Notes under the pieces: generated by a model | What the model was told of the DNA's origin: nothing | Databases searched by the model: none | Seen by the model: the letters and a program-made list of their open reading frames with translations, nothing else | Shown: positions 17,367 to 25,811 of the stretch, piece by piece | How positions within the stretch are numbered: the first letter of the stretch is position 1 | How the letters are laid out: the number at the start of each line of letters is the position of its first letter | Made by a program: the position numbers and the translations under genes | Assembly (NCBI GenBank): GCA_964502005.1 | Contig: CAZCUX010000007.1 | Coordinates: forward strand, 208,752-272,751 | Direction of reading: 5' to 3' | Source of the DNA: CAJWOS01 sp964502005 | GTDB lineage: Bacteria > Myxococcota_A > UBA796 > UBA2385 | Length of the DNA: 64,000 nt

Positions 17367-18785
17367 TTATGGTCCGGTATGTGAAACGTCCGGCGCCTGG
17401 GCGAGCGCTGTCCCGGCGGTAAACCATCCACGAAGCAACAAGGCCGCGACGCTTCCAGCAAGCGCAATCGTGCCCAGGACGACCCACATGGCGTAGGGCG
17501 TCTCCCAAAACGGCACATTGCCCGCTTGGAGGCGCTCGCCGATGCCTTCGGGAACCCATCGCTGGAGAAGGTGCCCCGAAGCTACGCTCACGAGGGTCTT
17601 GGCCGCGAAGAGTGGCACCATCGCCAGCCCAAAATACGTTCCTTCTTGGCCTTCGGGTGCAACGGCGGCAGTATATTCGTGCAATCGTGGGGACCAAATC
17701 AGCTCCCCTACGGTCAGGACCAATAAAAATGCGACGGTTGTGCCATACGTCCAGGTGACAAGGTCGACGCCGAACATTGGCGGCACTGCTTGAACAAACA
17801 GCGAGAGTGACGTGATGATGGCCCCAACGACCAGCATCGAGTAGACGCTGAACCGCGAAAGCAACGGAACAAAAAGCACGAGTCCAATCATCACCAAGAC
17901 CGGGTTGAGTGCTTGCAGTGTACCAATTCTTGCGTCGTCGCCAATCATCCGCAGCCAAAACTTGGGATGAAGCAAGGACAAATATACAAATACAGCACGC
18001 ACGCCCAGCAGCAAGGAAATCAAAGCTACAAATCGCCAGAAGACCTTGTCGGACAGCACGGACAGCATGATAGACATCGGCTTCTTGTCGGCTCCTTCGG
18101 ATACTGCCGGAGGGGCCTCGTCGGGACCAAGGAGTTGTTGTGTGTCTCGAATGGTCCACCAAGTCAGGACCATACAAAGGAGGCGCAGCACGACGCCGAG
18201 TGTGAAGACATGAACGCGCGGAAGGCCCAACTCAAGATACATGACGTCGATGATGAATCCACCCGCTGCGGCGCCGACGTTCATAAAGAGATACCAAAGG
18301 TTGAAGCCCGCGCCGCGCGACTTTTGCGTTGTGAATCGCTTGTTCCCAGACTGGAACAAGGTCTGCACCATTGCGGCAAAGGGTGCCATGAGAAACAGCG
18401 ATGCTACAACGATTGCGTCGCGCGAAAACCCCGGTGCGAGTTGAATGGCCAAGACAAGCGCGAGGTTTGTGAGGGCTTGACCCAGCATACTGATATGGGA
18501 CGCCTTCTGAATGCCGAGCCAATCGGTGACGATTCCGCTGCCAAAAAGCAATAGGGTGGTCACCGAGCTAAACAGAGTAAACAAATACCCTGATTGTTCG
18601 TCAGAAAACCCAAAGTCTTCCGAAAAGCAAACCACCGCAATGTTGAGCATTGCGAAATAGGCGGTGCTATCCAGAATGTTGATGGCTTGCAGGCCCCAGT
18701 ACTCTTTCCGGGTTTCTCGAAGTACCCCAAAGTCGCGGAAGTAGCGGACCACCATGTTTTCCGATGTGGACGCAGTTTGATTCAT
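17367..18785 (-). CDS. MFS transporter, proton-dependent oligopeptide (POT)-like
   Basis: A 472-residue membrane protein with about twelve hydrophobic segments. The N-terminal half has YWGLQAINILDSTAYFAML, then a VTDWLGIQKA cytoplasmic loop. The stretch FQSGNKRFTTQKSRGAGFN, followed by a segment with NVGAAAGGFIID, resembles the POT/PTR signature (…FN-x-x-Y-x-x-x-N-x-G). A longer charged loop sits at mid-protein (LGPDEAPPAVSEGADKKP). It probably moves peptides or a related solute with protons across the inner membrane, but the substrate is not certain. GGAGG lies just before the ATG at 18785. Confidence 0.78.
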   Translation of the reverse strand: MNQTASTSENMVVRYFRDFGVLRETRKEYWGLQAINILDSTAYFAMLNIAVVCFSEDFGFSDEQSGYLFTLFSSVTTLLLFGSGIVTDWLGIQKASHISMLGQALTNLALVLAIQLAPGFSRDAIVVASLFLMAPFAAMVQTLFQSGNKRFTTQKSRGAGFNLWYLFMNVGAAAGGFIIDVMYLELGLPRVHVFTLGVVLRLLCMVLTWWTIRDTQQLLGPDEAPPAVSEGADKKPMSIMLSVLSDKVFWRFVALISLLLGVRAVFVYLSLLHPKFWLRMIGDDARIGTLQALNPVLVMIGLVLFVPLLSRFSVYSMLVVGAIITSLSLFVQAVPPMFGVDLVTWTYGTTVAFLLVLTVGELIWSPRLHEYTAAVAPEGQEGTYFGLAMVPLFAAKTLVSVASGHLLQRWVPEGIGERLQAGNVPFWETPYAMWVVLGTIALAGSVAALLLRGWFTAGTALAQAPDVSHTGP

Positions 18786-18914
18786 CGGGCCTCCGTACGA
18801 AACGAGCGGTCACCCTATCGCTTCGTCGGCGCAGAAGACATGCCAGAAGCCGATAGTGTACGCTGGGCCTACCGTATGGGCGCGCGCCGGTGGGTACGGC
18901 TTGGCGCGCGGAGG

Positions 18915-20711
18915 TCAAGCGGTCGACGTGCTTACCGAAAACTCGTTAGATAACAGGTGTTGTCGAACGATGTCATCGTCGGTCGGGGGCCATGTTTGGT
19001 GAGAGTCGGCCCACGTTGCCATAAACGCAGGCTCCCACATCCAAGGCTGGTCGTTGCAGCGCACGCGCCCTTCGGTGACAGCCTGGGTGACCGCCGCGAG
19101 CGGCATTTCGGCGGTGTCGCGAAGCAAGGCTTGGAGTTGGCCCTCCCGCGCCGGGTCGACGAAGCGCATGCTGCCGTGGACCGCGCGCGCGACGTGGAAA
19201 TAAGAGGGGCGCATGACGACGGCCGCGCAGCCGATACGCACGGCGGTTCTTCGAAGAAGCTCGGTGGCCTCGCGCACCAAGCCCAGGCCGGGCACATCTT
19301 GCCCCGGCAGCACCGGCTGGCCCGCGCGTGCAGCAGCGAGGGGATGTCGGAGGGTGAGCCAATGTACATACAAAATCGGTGTGTTTTCCGGAAAAGCGGA
19401 GAGCGCCAAACCCATTGCACCGCTGGTTGTACGCTCTACCACTTGCTCGAGCACCGTTGCCGACGATTCGCCGAGCGCGGGCGCTTTCGCCATGACCCGC
19501 AGGCGCTCTCCGGCGCTGACGCGGTCGATAGCGACCGAAAAGAGAGAATAGCCGAGGCGTTCTAAGTGCGAGAGGAGGCCGAAGCGTGTCAGCGCCAGCA
19601 AGACCCCCTCGGGCGTGTAGGTCTGGAGGTACTTGGGTGGACGGGCGGGCGGGCCAAACAGCTCCGCGACGTCGTCTTCGGTGAGCCAGGGCTCGTCTTC
19701 GATACCCAGCGCCGTGGGCGAAAGCGTTGCAGATACACCCGCAAATCCCCAAGACAAGGGGTCCCGCTGGGTGGGCAGGGGGCGCGGCGCGCGAAAAGCA
19801 AGGGCCAAGCCGGTGTGTGCGAGGCGCCGCCACGCGGGCTCGAGGTAGCCCCCACCCGGCAGCCAGACTTGGGGCACGCCCCGCAATGCCTGCGCTACGG
19901 TCCTGTCGCGACGCAGTACACCTCCTTCGGTGAGACCAAGCTGTCCGAGGGGGTCTTCGGCGACCACATCTCCGCCCGCCACCACGAACCAAACATCAAC
20001 CTTGGGCGCCCGACGCAGCAAGCGGTGGAGCGCATCCAGGTAGGTGTCGTCGTCACAACCGATGGGTAGGACCGTTTCATCGACATCGAGGGGGCCCCAA
20101 TCACTTCCCGACAAGCTGCCGATGAACACACGCGCGTCGTGTGCCAAGCAAGCGGCGGTGCCATCGGGCGGGTGCGCGTCGAGGTCGAGGATGCCGATGC
20201 GTAGAGACGGTTGGTCCTGCCAGAGCGCCATCGCCGCGAGCGCGATGTCGTTGACGGGGCAGAAGCCTGCGGCAACATCGGGACCCGCGTGGTGAAAGCC
20301 GCCTTGCAGGTTGAGAATTGGCCCATTGTTTATCATTGCTCTGCGCGCAGCTTCGACGGTTCCCCCCGCACATATCAGGATGCTGTCTACGAGCGCGTCA
20401 ACGTGAACATCCCACCGCTCGACACCAAATATATGGGCCAAGACCTCGGCATCGCCCAGTGACTCTACCAGCCGACCGGTGTGAACACGCAGCAGGTCGG
20501 CCATGGGGAGGCGGGGCGCAACGATTTCCGTTTGAATGGCGCCGACCGCCCGCAGCTGCCACAACGCAAACTCGGACCTGCGGGGACCAAGGCCCGTGCG
20601 CGCTTCGAGCGTCGTCAACGGCAGGCGATAGGCAGGGTGAAACACGACCGACAGCGGCGGCATGCCAAGGGTTCGCCAGCGCTTCCACCAGGGGCGGGGA
20701 GGGGGATTCAT
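18915..20711 (-). CDS. Histone-deacetylase-like protein with C-terminal extension
   Basis: A 598-residue protein whose N-terminal 360 residues match the arginase/deacetylase fold of class II/IV HDACs and acetylpolyamine hydrolases. Visible motifs are SVVFHPAYRLPL, GGFHHAGPDVAAGFCPVND (charge-relay His pair), LDLDAHPPDGT (zinc Asp and His), AGGDVVAEDPLGQLGLTEGG (second zinc Asp) and GGGYLEPAW (catalytic Tyr). The usual DAHHGDG is here DAHPPDG, so the residue after the zinc His is altered. The C-terminal 240 residues are unrecognised, contain a PGLGLVREATELLRR helix and recur as an extension in this type of protein as far as I recall. The ATG at 20711 is chosen on homology; its ribosome-binding site is weak. 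Likely substrates are acetyl-lysine or acetylated polyamines. Confidence 0.75.
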   Translation of the reverse strand: MNPPPRPWWKRWRTLGMPPLSVVFHPAYRLPLTTLEARTGLGPRRSEFALWQLRAVGAIQTEIVAPRLPMADLLRVHTGRLVESLGDAEVLAHIFGVERWDVHVDALVDSILICAGGTVEAARRAMINNGPILNLQGGFHHAGPDVAAGFCPVNDIALAAMALWQDQPSLRIGILDLDAHPPDGTAACLAHDARVFIGSLSGSDWGPLDVDETVLPIGCDDDTYLDALHRLLRRAPKVDVWFVVAGGDVVAEDPLGQLGLTEGGVLRRDRTVAQALRGVPQVWLPGGGYLEPAWRRLAHTGLALAFRAPRPLPTQRDPLSWGFAGVSATLSPTALGIEDEPWLTEDDVAELFGPPARPPKYLQTYTPEGVLLALTRFGLLSHLERLGYSLFSVAIDRVSAGERLRVMAKAPALGESSATVLEQVVERTTSGAMGLALSAFPENTPILYVHWLTLRHPLAAARAGQPVLPGQDVPGLGLVREATELLRRTAVRIGCAAVVMRPSYFHVARAVHGSMRFVDPAREGQLQALLRDTAEMPLAAVTQAVTEGRVRCNDQPWMWEPAFMATWADSHQTWPPTDDDIVRQHLLSNEFSVSTSTA

Positions 20712-20779
20712 CGTTGGGTTCCGGGACGGCGCTTCATGGACGGGGGCAATATAAGCAGGAAATCTCGACCAGTTCGAGG

Positions 20780-21502
20780 TTATCCCTTGACGCGTCCTTT
20801 CGAGGATGGGTTCATCGCCTCCGATACGACGGGAGCAGAGAGGGGGGGGCGCAGCTCTTCCCCGAGCCAATCGTATAGTTGCCGCAATCGGTCATGGCGC
20901 CGCTTACCTTCGGCTTTTCCCGTTTCCGTGTGCATCCCGGATGCCAAGTGAAACAGCTTGACCGGCCAATGGTCGAGCGCGTATTCGCGGTCATGTAGGG
21001 TGCGTACAGTTTGGTAGGTGGGGTCGTCGGGGTGTGCGAGGTGTACGCCCGGTCGTTTTTGGGCCATTGACTGGGAAACGGCGGCGTTTCGAAGCGCTCC
21101 CACAGCGCCCATAGCATCGATCCTGTCGGCGTCTTGCAGAATCAATCCCAGTCTCGCCGTCGGCACTTGACCGCTTGACCACGAGCAGGTTCGAACGGCC
21201 TCGACAATCGCTTGCTGTTCCGTATGGGTATAGCCCGCGACGGTCAGGAGCGCGGGCGCGGCCTCGGCGGCCAGCGCGGAGGAAAGCGGCCGATGGGCGT
21301 GGTCTTTGGGAATCCACACAAGGTCGTGAACCATTCCCGCCGCACCTGCGAGGTCCGTGTCTTCGCCTTCGATTTCGGCGATGTGGATACACCACCAAGT
21401 GACGCGAAGGACGTGCTGGACGTCGTGTGCGACATCATGCGTTGGGAGGCGCGCGGTGACCAATGCCCACAGGCGGATATGCCGTTCGTGCTGCCAGTTC
21501 AT
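20780..21502 (-). CDS. HD-domain phosphohydrolase
   Basis: A 240-residue HD-superfamily protein. The metal-binding set is H in DVAHDVQHVLRV, HD in AGMVHDLVWIPKDH, and a C-terminal Asp in LQDADRIDAMGAVG, the arrangement of the YedJ/YpgQ class of HD hydrolases. Those enzymes hydrolyse nucleotides or pyrophosphates. It sits 68 bp upstream of the HDAC-like gene on the same strand, so both may be cotranscribed. Its 5' end overlaps the longest form of the divergent TrkH frame by 24 bp, so promoters for each would lie within the other gene. The start lacks a clear ribosome-binding site. Confidence 0.8.
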   Translation of the reverse strand: MNWQHERHIRLWALVTARLPTHDVAHDVQHVLRVTWWCIHIAEIEGEDTDLAGAAGMVHDLVWIPKDHAHRPLSSALAAEAAPALLTVAGYTHTEQQAIVEAVRTCSWSSGQVPTARLGLILQDADRIDAMGAVGALRNAAVSQSMAQKRPGVHLAHPDDPTYQTVRTLHDREYALDHWPVKLFHLASGMHTETGKAEGKRRHDRLRQLYDWLGEELRPPLSAPVVSEAMNPSSKGRVKG

Positions 21503-23383
21503 GATAGGGGGCTATCCGATTCTTTGTCCCTTGCCCCTTCAGGAACAGAACGGGATACTGTCGCGCCGCATTTGGAGGGTGCTCTGGCACGGTTGGATGC
21601 AGACACAGAAGAACGACTGCTGTGGGGAATTGTCGCCGCGGTAGGGGCGCTCGTGGCTTGGCCGGTCTCGGGTGGCGGCGTCGAAGTGGCGGTGTTGGTG
21701 TGCGCCCTCGTTGCCGGCGTTTTGTTGCCTGTTGTCGCGCCCGAGCGAATGGGGCGCACCTACCAAAGCACAGCGGCCGTGGGCATGATGGGTCTTACGG
21801 CAATGTCGATTGCCCAGCGGATCGACGAACCGGCCCATGGGCTCGTTGCGCTGGTGACTGCGGCAGCATTGGTGATTCGCATCCGGCAGCCCGTTGAATC
21901 TCGCGGCCCACCTTCGATGCTCCTCACCTTGTTGATTTCGGGACTGCAGCTGGCTGTCCCCAATTCGCTGCCGATATCTGCGACGTTTCCTACGTTGGCC
22001 CTGCTGGTTCTGGGAGGAGCCCTTTTTGTTGCGCGCATGTCGAGTGGGCAAACGACGGGTTTGTTTGAGGCTATTGACTTCATACTTGCAGCGCCCGCGC
22101 GTGTTCTCGTCTTTGTATTTTCCGTTTTGTGTTCCATTGGAACTTTGTTATTATTGCTGCCCGCGGCAACCACGGCGCCTGGCTCTATCCATGCGGTGGA
22201 CGCAGCATTTACCGCGGTGAGCGCCGTTTGTGTGACGGGCCTGATTGTGCTCGACACACCCGTCGATTTTACGCTGTTTGGGCAGGCGCTCGTCTTGGTG
22301 TTTATCCAACTCGGTGGCCTCGGAATCATGGCGTTTGCGTCGATTGCCGTCATCACCATGGGGCGTCGGCTGGGCGTTCGCGAGGAGCGCCTCACCGCGG
22401 AGTTGATTGGCGGCGATGACGCGCGGCGCTATTTCGATTCTTCGCTTGGAATTGTCCTCGCCGTAACATTTGTGACGGAGCTGGTGGGCGCGCTATTGCT
22501 CGCGCCGATGTTTTGGTGGATGGGCGACAGCGTCCCCACCGCGATTTGGCGTGCGGTCTTTACGTCTATCTCCGCATTTTGTAATGCGGGATTTGCCTTG
22601 CAAAGCGACAGCTTGGTGTCCTATGCAACGCAACCATTCGTCTTGTTGGTCATCTCCGGCCTCATTATTGTGGGTGGGACGGGTCCATTGGTGGTGGCCA
22701 CGGCTGTTCTTCGGCGCCGTTTTTCCCTGCACCATCGCTTGGTGATTTGGACGACCGCGTGCTTGTTGGTCGTTCCGGCCTTCTTGTTTTTGGCCTTCGA
22801 ATGGAATGGCGTTCTGGCGCCGTTCGATTGGATTGACAAACTTACCAATGCTTTTTTTCAGTCCGTCACGCTGCGCACTGCGGGCTTCAACTCTATTGAC
22901 TTTGGCGCGATTGGTCCCGCCGCGTGGACCCTCTCTATCGTTTGTATGTTTATTGGCGCGAGCCCCGGCTCCACCGGCGGCGGGGTCAAGACGACGACCA
23001 TCGTGGTTCAGCTTTTGTCCGTGCTGGCGTCGATTCGAGGCCATGATGATGTTTTGGCGTTTGGGCGCCGCATCTCCCCGCGCACGATTCGCGAAGCATC
23101 CGCTATTACTGCGCTGGGTATCGTTTCCGTCATCGGCGCTCTGTGGGCGCTTCAGCTTACACAAGCAATTCCGCTTGACCGCTTGCTGTTTGAGGTCGTC
23201 TCGGCCTTAGGTACGGCGGGAATCTCGATGGGCGCGACGGCTTCGCTGGACAATGTCGGGAAAGTCATCGTTATTTTGTGCATGTTTGCGGGCCGAATTG
23301 GCCCGTTGACGCTGTTTATGTTCCTCTTGGGCCGCGAAGAGTCTACGCCCCAAGTTCCTATCGAACCAGTCCAGGTGGGCTGA
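21479..23383 (+). CDS. trkH: TrkH/KtrB-type potassium transporter subunit
   Basis: A polytopic protein of up to 634 residues. The core has four pore (P-loop) repeats with the selectivity glycines: FTAVSAVCVTGLIVL, FTSISAFCNAGFAL, FFQSVTLRTAGFNSID and VSALGTAGISMGA. A long charged loop (GRRLGVREERLTAELIGGDD) and the GASPGSTGGGVKTTT motif are typical of TrkH. Before the core lie about 130 residues with five or six extra hydrophobic segments, from RLLWGIVAAVGALVAW onward, so the protein is longer than E. coli TrkH. The start is uncertain: ATG 21479 overlaps the HD gene start, and a later TTG would still keep the extra segments. It mediates K+ uptake with TrkA, encoded 57 bp downstream. Confidence 0.88.
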   Translation: MPFVLPVHDRGLSDSLSLAPSGTERDTVAPHLEGALARLDADTEERLLWGIVAAVGALVAWPVSGGGVEVAVLVCALVAGVLLPVVAPERMGRTYQSTAAVGMMGLTAMSIAQRIDEPAHGLVALVTAAALVIRIRQPVESRGPPSMLLTLLISGLQLAVPNSLPISATFPTLALLVLGGALFVARMSSGQTTGLFEAIDFILAAPARVLVFVFSVLCSIGTLLLLLPAATTAPGSIHAVDAAFTAVSAVCVTGLIVLDTPVDFTLFGQALVLVFIQLGGLGIMAFASIAVITMGRRLGVREERLTAELIGGDDARRYFDSSLGIVLAVTFVTELVGALLLAPMFWWMGDSVPTAIWRAVFTSISAFCNAGFALQSDSLVSYATQPFVLLVISGLIIVGGTGPLVVATAVLRRRFSLHHRLVIWTTACLLVVPAFLFLAFEWNGVLAPFDWIDKLTNAFFQSVTLRTAGFNSIDFGAIGPAAWTLSIVCMFIGASPGSTGGGVKTTTIVVQLLSVLASIRGHDDVLAFGRRISPRTIREASAITALGIVSVIGALWALQLTQAIPLDRLLFEVVSALGTAGISMGATASLDNVGKVIVILCMFAGRIGPLTLFMFLLGREESTPQVPIEPVQVG

Positions 23384-23440
23384 CGACGAGCAGAACCGGG
23401 CGCCCGTATGGGTGTGTTCCCCCTTCGATTTGGAGCCGCA

Positions 23441-24109
23441 ATGGCCAAGCAACAGGTTCTCATCATTGGTTTGGGTCAGTTTGGGATGGCGCTCGCCCAT
23501 GCGCTGACCCGTCATGGGACCGAGGTGCTGGCTGTTGACATCGACCCCGCACGGGTGCAAAAAGCAGCACCACACTTGGCAGATGCCGTCGTAATCGACG
23601 CAATGGACGAATCTGCCCTCGCGCGTTTGCGTCCTGCGGCGCGCGACTTGTGCGTGTGTGCGATTGGCGAAACCCAGCGCGAGGCCTCGATTGTGGTCAC
23701 AGCGGTGCTGCGCCAAGCCGGCGCCCGGCGGGTGGTCGCGCGGGCCACCAACGCAATGCACGAGCGAATCTTGCGCCTCGTGGGCGCGCATGAGGTCATC
23801 AATCCCGAGCGCATGATGGGTGAGCAGCTCGCCGGTCGCCTCGCGTTCGAGGGTGTGTTGAGCATCGTTCCCCTCGGCGACGACCTGGTGATTGCGGAGG
23901 TGAGCGTGCCGGGGCCAACCGTAGGGCGGACCCTTGCAGACCTCAAGTTGCCTCGAAGGTATCGGTTGACAGTGCTGGCCCTGCGCCGACACGAAGGAGA
24001 GGCCCGCAAGTTGGTATTGCCCACGGCGGATCTGCAGATTCAAGCAGACGATATTTTGGTCGTTGCGGGGCCTCCTGGGGCCGCTGCATCGTTCGTGGAC
24101 CGGAGCTGA
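23441..24109 (+). CDS. trkA: TrkA/KtrA-type NAD-binding regulatory subunit
   Basis: A 222-residue soluble protein with one TrkA-N and one TrkA-C domain, the half-size KtrA form. The Rossmann loop is VLIIGLGQFGMALA, followed by the acidic end of strand two, AVDIDPARV. The C-terminal RCK_C region contains VPGPTVGRTLADLKLP and ends with DILVVAGPP. It gates the TrkH channel in response to nucleotide. The ATG at 23441 is preceded by GGAG. The stop is one base from the ATG of the next gene, so it is part of a four-gene operon. Confidence 0.9.
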   Translation: MAKQQVLIIGLGQFGMALAHALTRHGTEVLAVDIDPARVQKAAPHLADAVVIDAMDESALARLRPAARDLCVCAIGETQREASIVVTAVLRQAGARRVVARATNAMHERILRLVGAHEVINPERMMGEQLAGRLAFEGVLSIVPLGDDLVIAEVSVPGPTVGRTLADLKLPRRYRLTVLALRRHEGEARKLVLPTADLQIQADDILVVAGPPGAAASFVDRS

Positions 24110-24110
24110 C

Positions 24111-25028
24111 ATGAAGGCTACCCGCGAAACCCGCGCCGGTCTGTGGGCCCTCCTGGGCGTGCAATTGTTGACCTCGATGACCGCGATTGTGCTCCTGAGC
24201 CGGATGGGGCCGGCCATTGACCAAATCCTGCGGGAGAACGTGTTCTCGACCGTAGCCGTCGAAGACATGCTCGTATCTTTGGCCCTCGATGGCGGCGCCG
24301 ACACCTTTTCCGACGCCCTCGCGCGCGCGGAGGGCAACATTACCGAAGATTCCGAGCGCCCATTGCTCGAAGCCATCGCCAAAGATGCCGCCCAAGCGCG
24401 AAACGGCGACCCTGTGGCGCGAATGGCGGTTGTTCGTTCGCTTCGTTCTTTGGCGGAGGTCAACCGGCAGTCCATGGTGTCCGCCAACCAAGTGGCGTCC
24501 CGCCTTGGGCTGGGCGGTGCCTGGGCGATGGCATTGATGGGACTGGCGGGCTTTCTCGGTAGCGTCGCCGTCTGGCGCCGCATTGACCATACATTGCTTC
24601 AGCCTACCCAAGATATCGCGCAGGTGCTTCATGCCGCGCGTACCGGTGACCCATATCGGCGCTGCCACATTGCAACCCAAGGACCCGGTGGCCGCTTGGG
24701 CGAAGACCTCAACTTTCTGCTCGATTGTCGAACCGGAAACCCCAACACTGTGGTGGATGGGAGTGTTTCGCGCGCTGCATTGGTTGGTTTGCTCGACCAT
24801 CTCGTTCAAGTGCCCGCGGTTATCGGCACCCATGATGGAACTGTATTGACGGCAAACCTACTTGCGCTCGACCGCAACGTAGAGACCGGCGCGATGGGGC
24901 GCGCGGTACGGGCAGGGCAACCACCAGAAGGGTGGTCTGTGCGCCCGTTGGGGGACAACATTTGGCTCGCAACTTGGGACAATGTACCCAATGGAACCAA
25001 CACCAATGGAGAAACGGGGACGCCATGA
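24111..25028 (+). CDS. Membrane sensor-like protein in trk operon
   Basis: A 305-residue protein with two membrane segments: LWALLGVQLLTSMTAIVLL near the start and AWAMALMGLAGFLGSVAVW around residue 140. The roughly 95 residues between them should be periplasmic and helical, like a four-helix-bundle sensor. A HAMP-like stretch follows (WRRIDHTLLQPTQDIAQVL). The cytoplasmic tail contains PAVIGTHDGTVLTANLLALD, which resembles a PAS strand. No kinase, cyclase or chemoreceptor output is present. It starts one base after the trkA stop with GGAG upstream and overlaps the GNAT gene by ATGA. It may sense ions or turgor for the Trk system; that is inferred only from position. Confidence 0.7.
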   Translation: MKATRETRAGLWALLGVQLLTSMTAIVLLSRMGPAIDQILRENVFSTVAVEDMLVSLALDGGADTFSDALARAEGNITEDSERPLLEAIAKDAAQARNGDPVARMAVVRSLRSLAEVNRQSMVSANQVASRLGLGGAWAMALMGLAGFLGSVAVWRRIDHTLLQPTQDIAQVLHAARTGDPYRRCHIATQGPGGRLGEDLNFLLDCRTGNPNTVVDGSVSRAALVGLLDHLVQVPAVIGTHDGTVLTANLLALDRNVETGAMGRAVRAGQPPEGWSVRPLGDNIWLATWDNVPNGTNTNGETGTP

Positions 25029-25801
25029 GTGAGGTGGATGACCGCTTTGAAGAGTCGTTGTGGGACCCTTTTTGGTTGCCTTCGTCGGTGTCCGTCGTCG
25101 ACCAACCTTGGCTTCGCTACACCGTCTGTCCCGCCGACGAACCTGCGCGAAACCAGGGCCTTCGATTCCGCGCTTCGCCCGAACTTCCGGAAGCCTTGGA
25201 CCACATGTCGGCGGCCCATATCGGCGTCACAAGCCGCTGCTTATTGGCTCCGCGGAGCCAGAGCCCCGAGGTAGAGGGCCTGTTGGTTGCGCGCGGTTGG
25301 CAGTTGGAGTACGAGCATCACCTAAGAACCATTTCGTGTGATAACACCCTGCAGAGCGCTCCGAACATCACAGTGCGCCGGGTAGATGACCAAAATACGC
25401 TGCTGGACTGCATTCGAGTTTGCGGTAGCGCATTTGGACACACCGACGCTCCTCCAACCGCGGACCGTATCCGTACCGAGCTTGCGACGGCGCGCGCGGG
25501 TAGGGTTCATCGGTTTGTGGCCTATGACCAGCATTCCGGCGAACCGTTGGCGTCGGCTGGTCTCAATGTGTTCCCGGCTCTGGGCATCGGCTTTTTGTGG
25601 GGCGGAGGGACCGCGCCCCATGCGCGGGGACGCGGCGCTTATCGAAGCTTGGTCGCAGCGCGACTCAACCAAGCGCGGGCGCTTGGCTGCGAAATGGTGG
25701 GCGTATATGCCCGCACCACCACCAGCGAGCCGATTCTGCACACGCTGGGGTTTGTGCGCCACGCTGCCTTTTTGACGTACTTGCGACATCCCGTGCGCTG
25801 A
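25025..25801 (+). CDS. GNAT family N-acetyltransferase
   Basis: A 258-residue protein whose last 150 residues form a GNAT fold. The acetyl-CoA loop is APHARGRGAYRSLVAARL, a good match to the R/Q-x-x-G-x-G/A motif A. The strand before it reads LGIGFLWGGGTA and a later one EMVGVYARTTTSEPIL. The end, LHTLGFVRHAAFLTYLRH, fits motif B. The first 100 residues are not assigned and may be a degenerate second GNAT fold. Its ATG overlaps the stop of the membrane sensor gene as ATGA, so it is translationally coupled to the trk operon. The acetyl acceptor is unknown. Confidence 0.8.
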   Translation: MSEVDDRFEESLWDPFWLPSSVSVVDQPWLRYTVCPADEPARNQGLRFRASPELPEALDHMSAAHIGVTSRCLLAPRSQSPEVEGLLVARGWQLEYEHHLRTISCDNTLQSAPNITVRRVDDQNTLLDCIRVCGSAFGHTDAPPTADRIRTELATARAGRVHRFVAYDQHSGEPLASAGLNVFPALGIGFLWGGGTAPHARGRGAYRSLVAARLNQARALGCEMVGVYARTTTSEPILHTLGFVRHAAFLTYLRHPVR

Positions 25802-25811
25802 CCGGGCCCCA

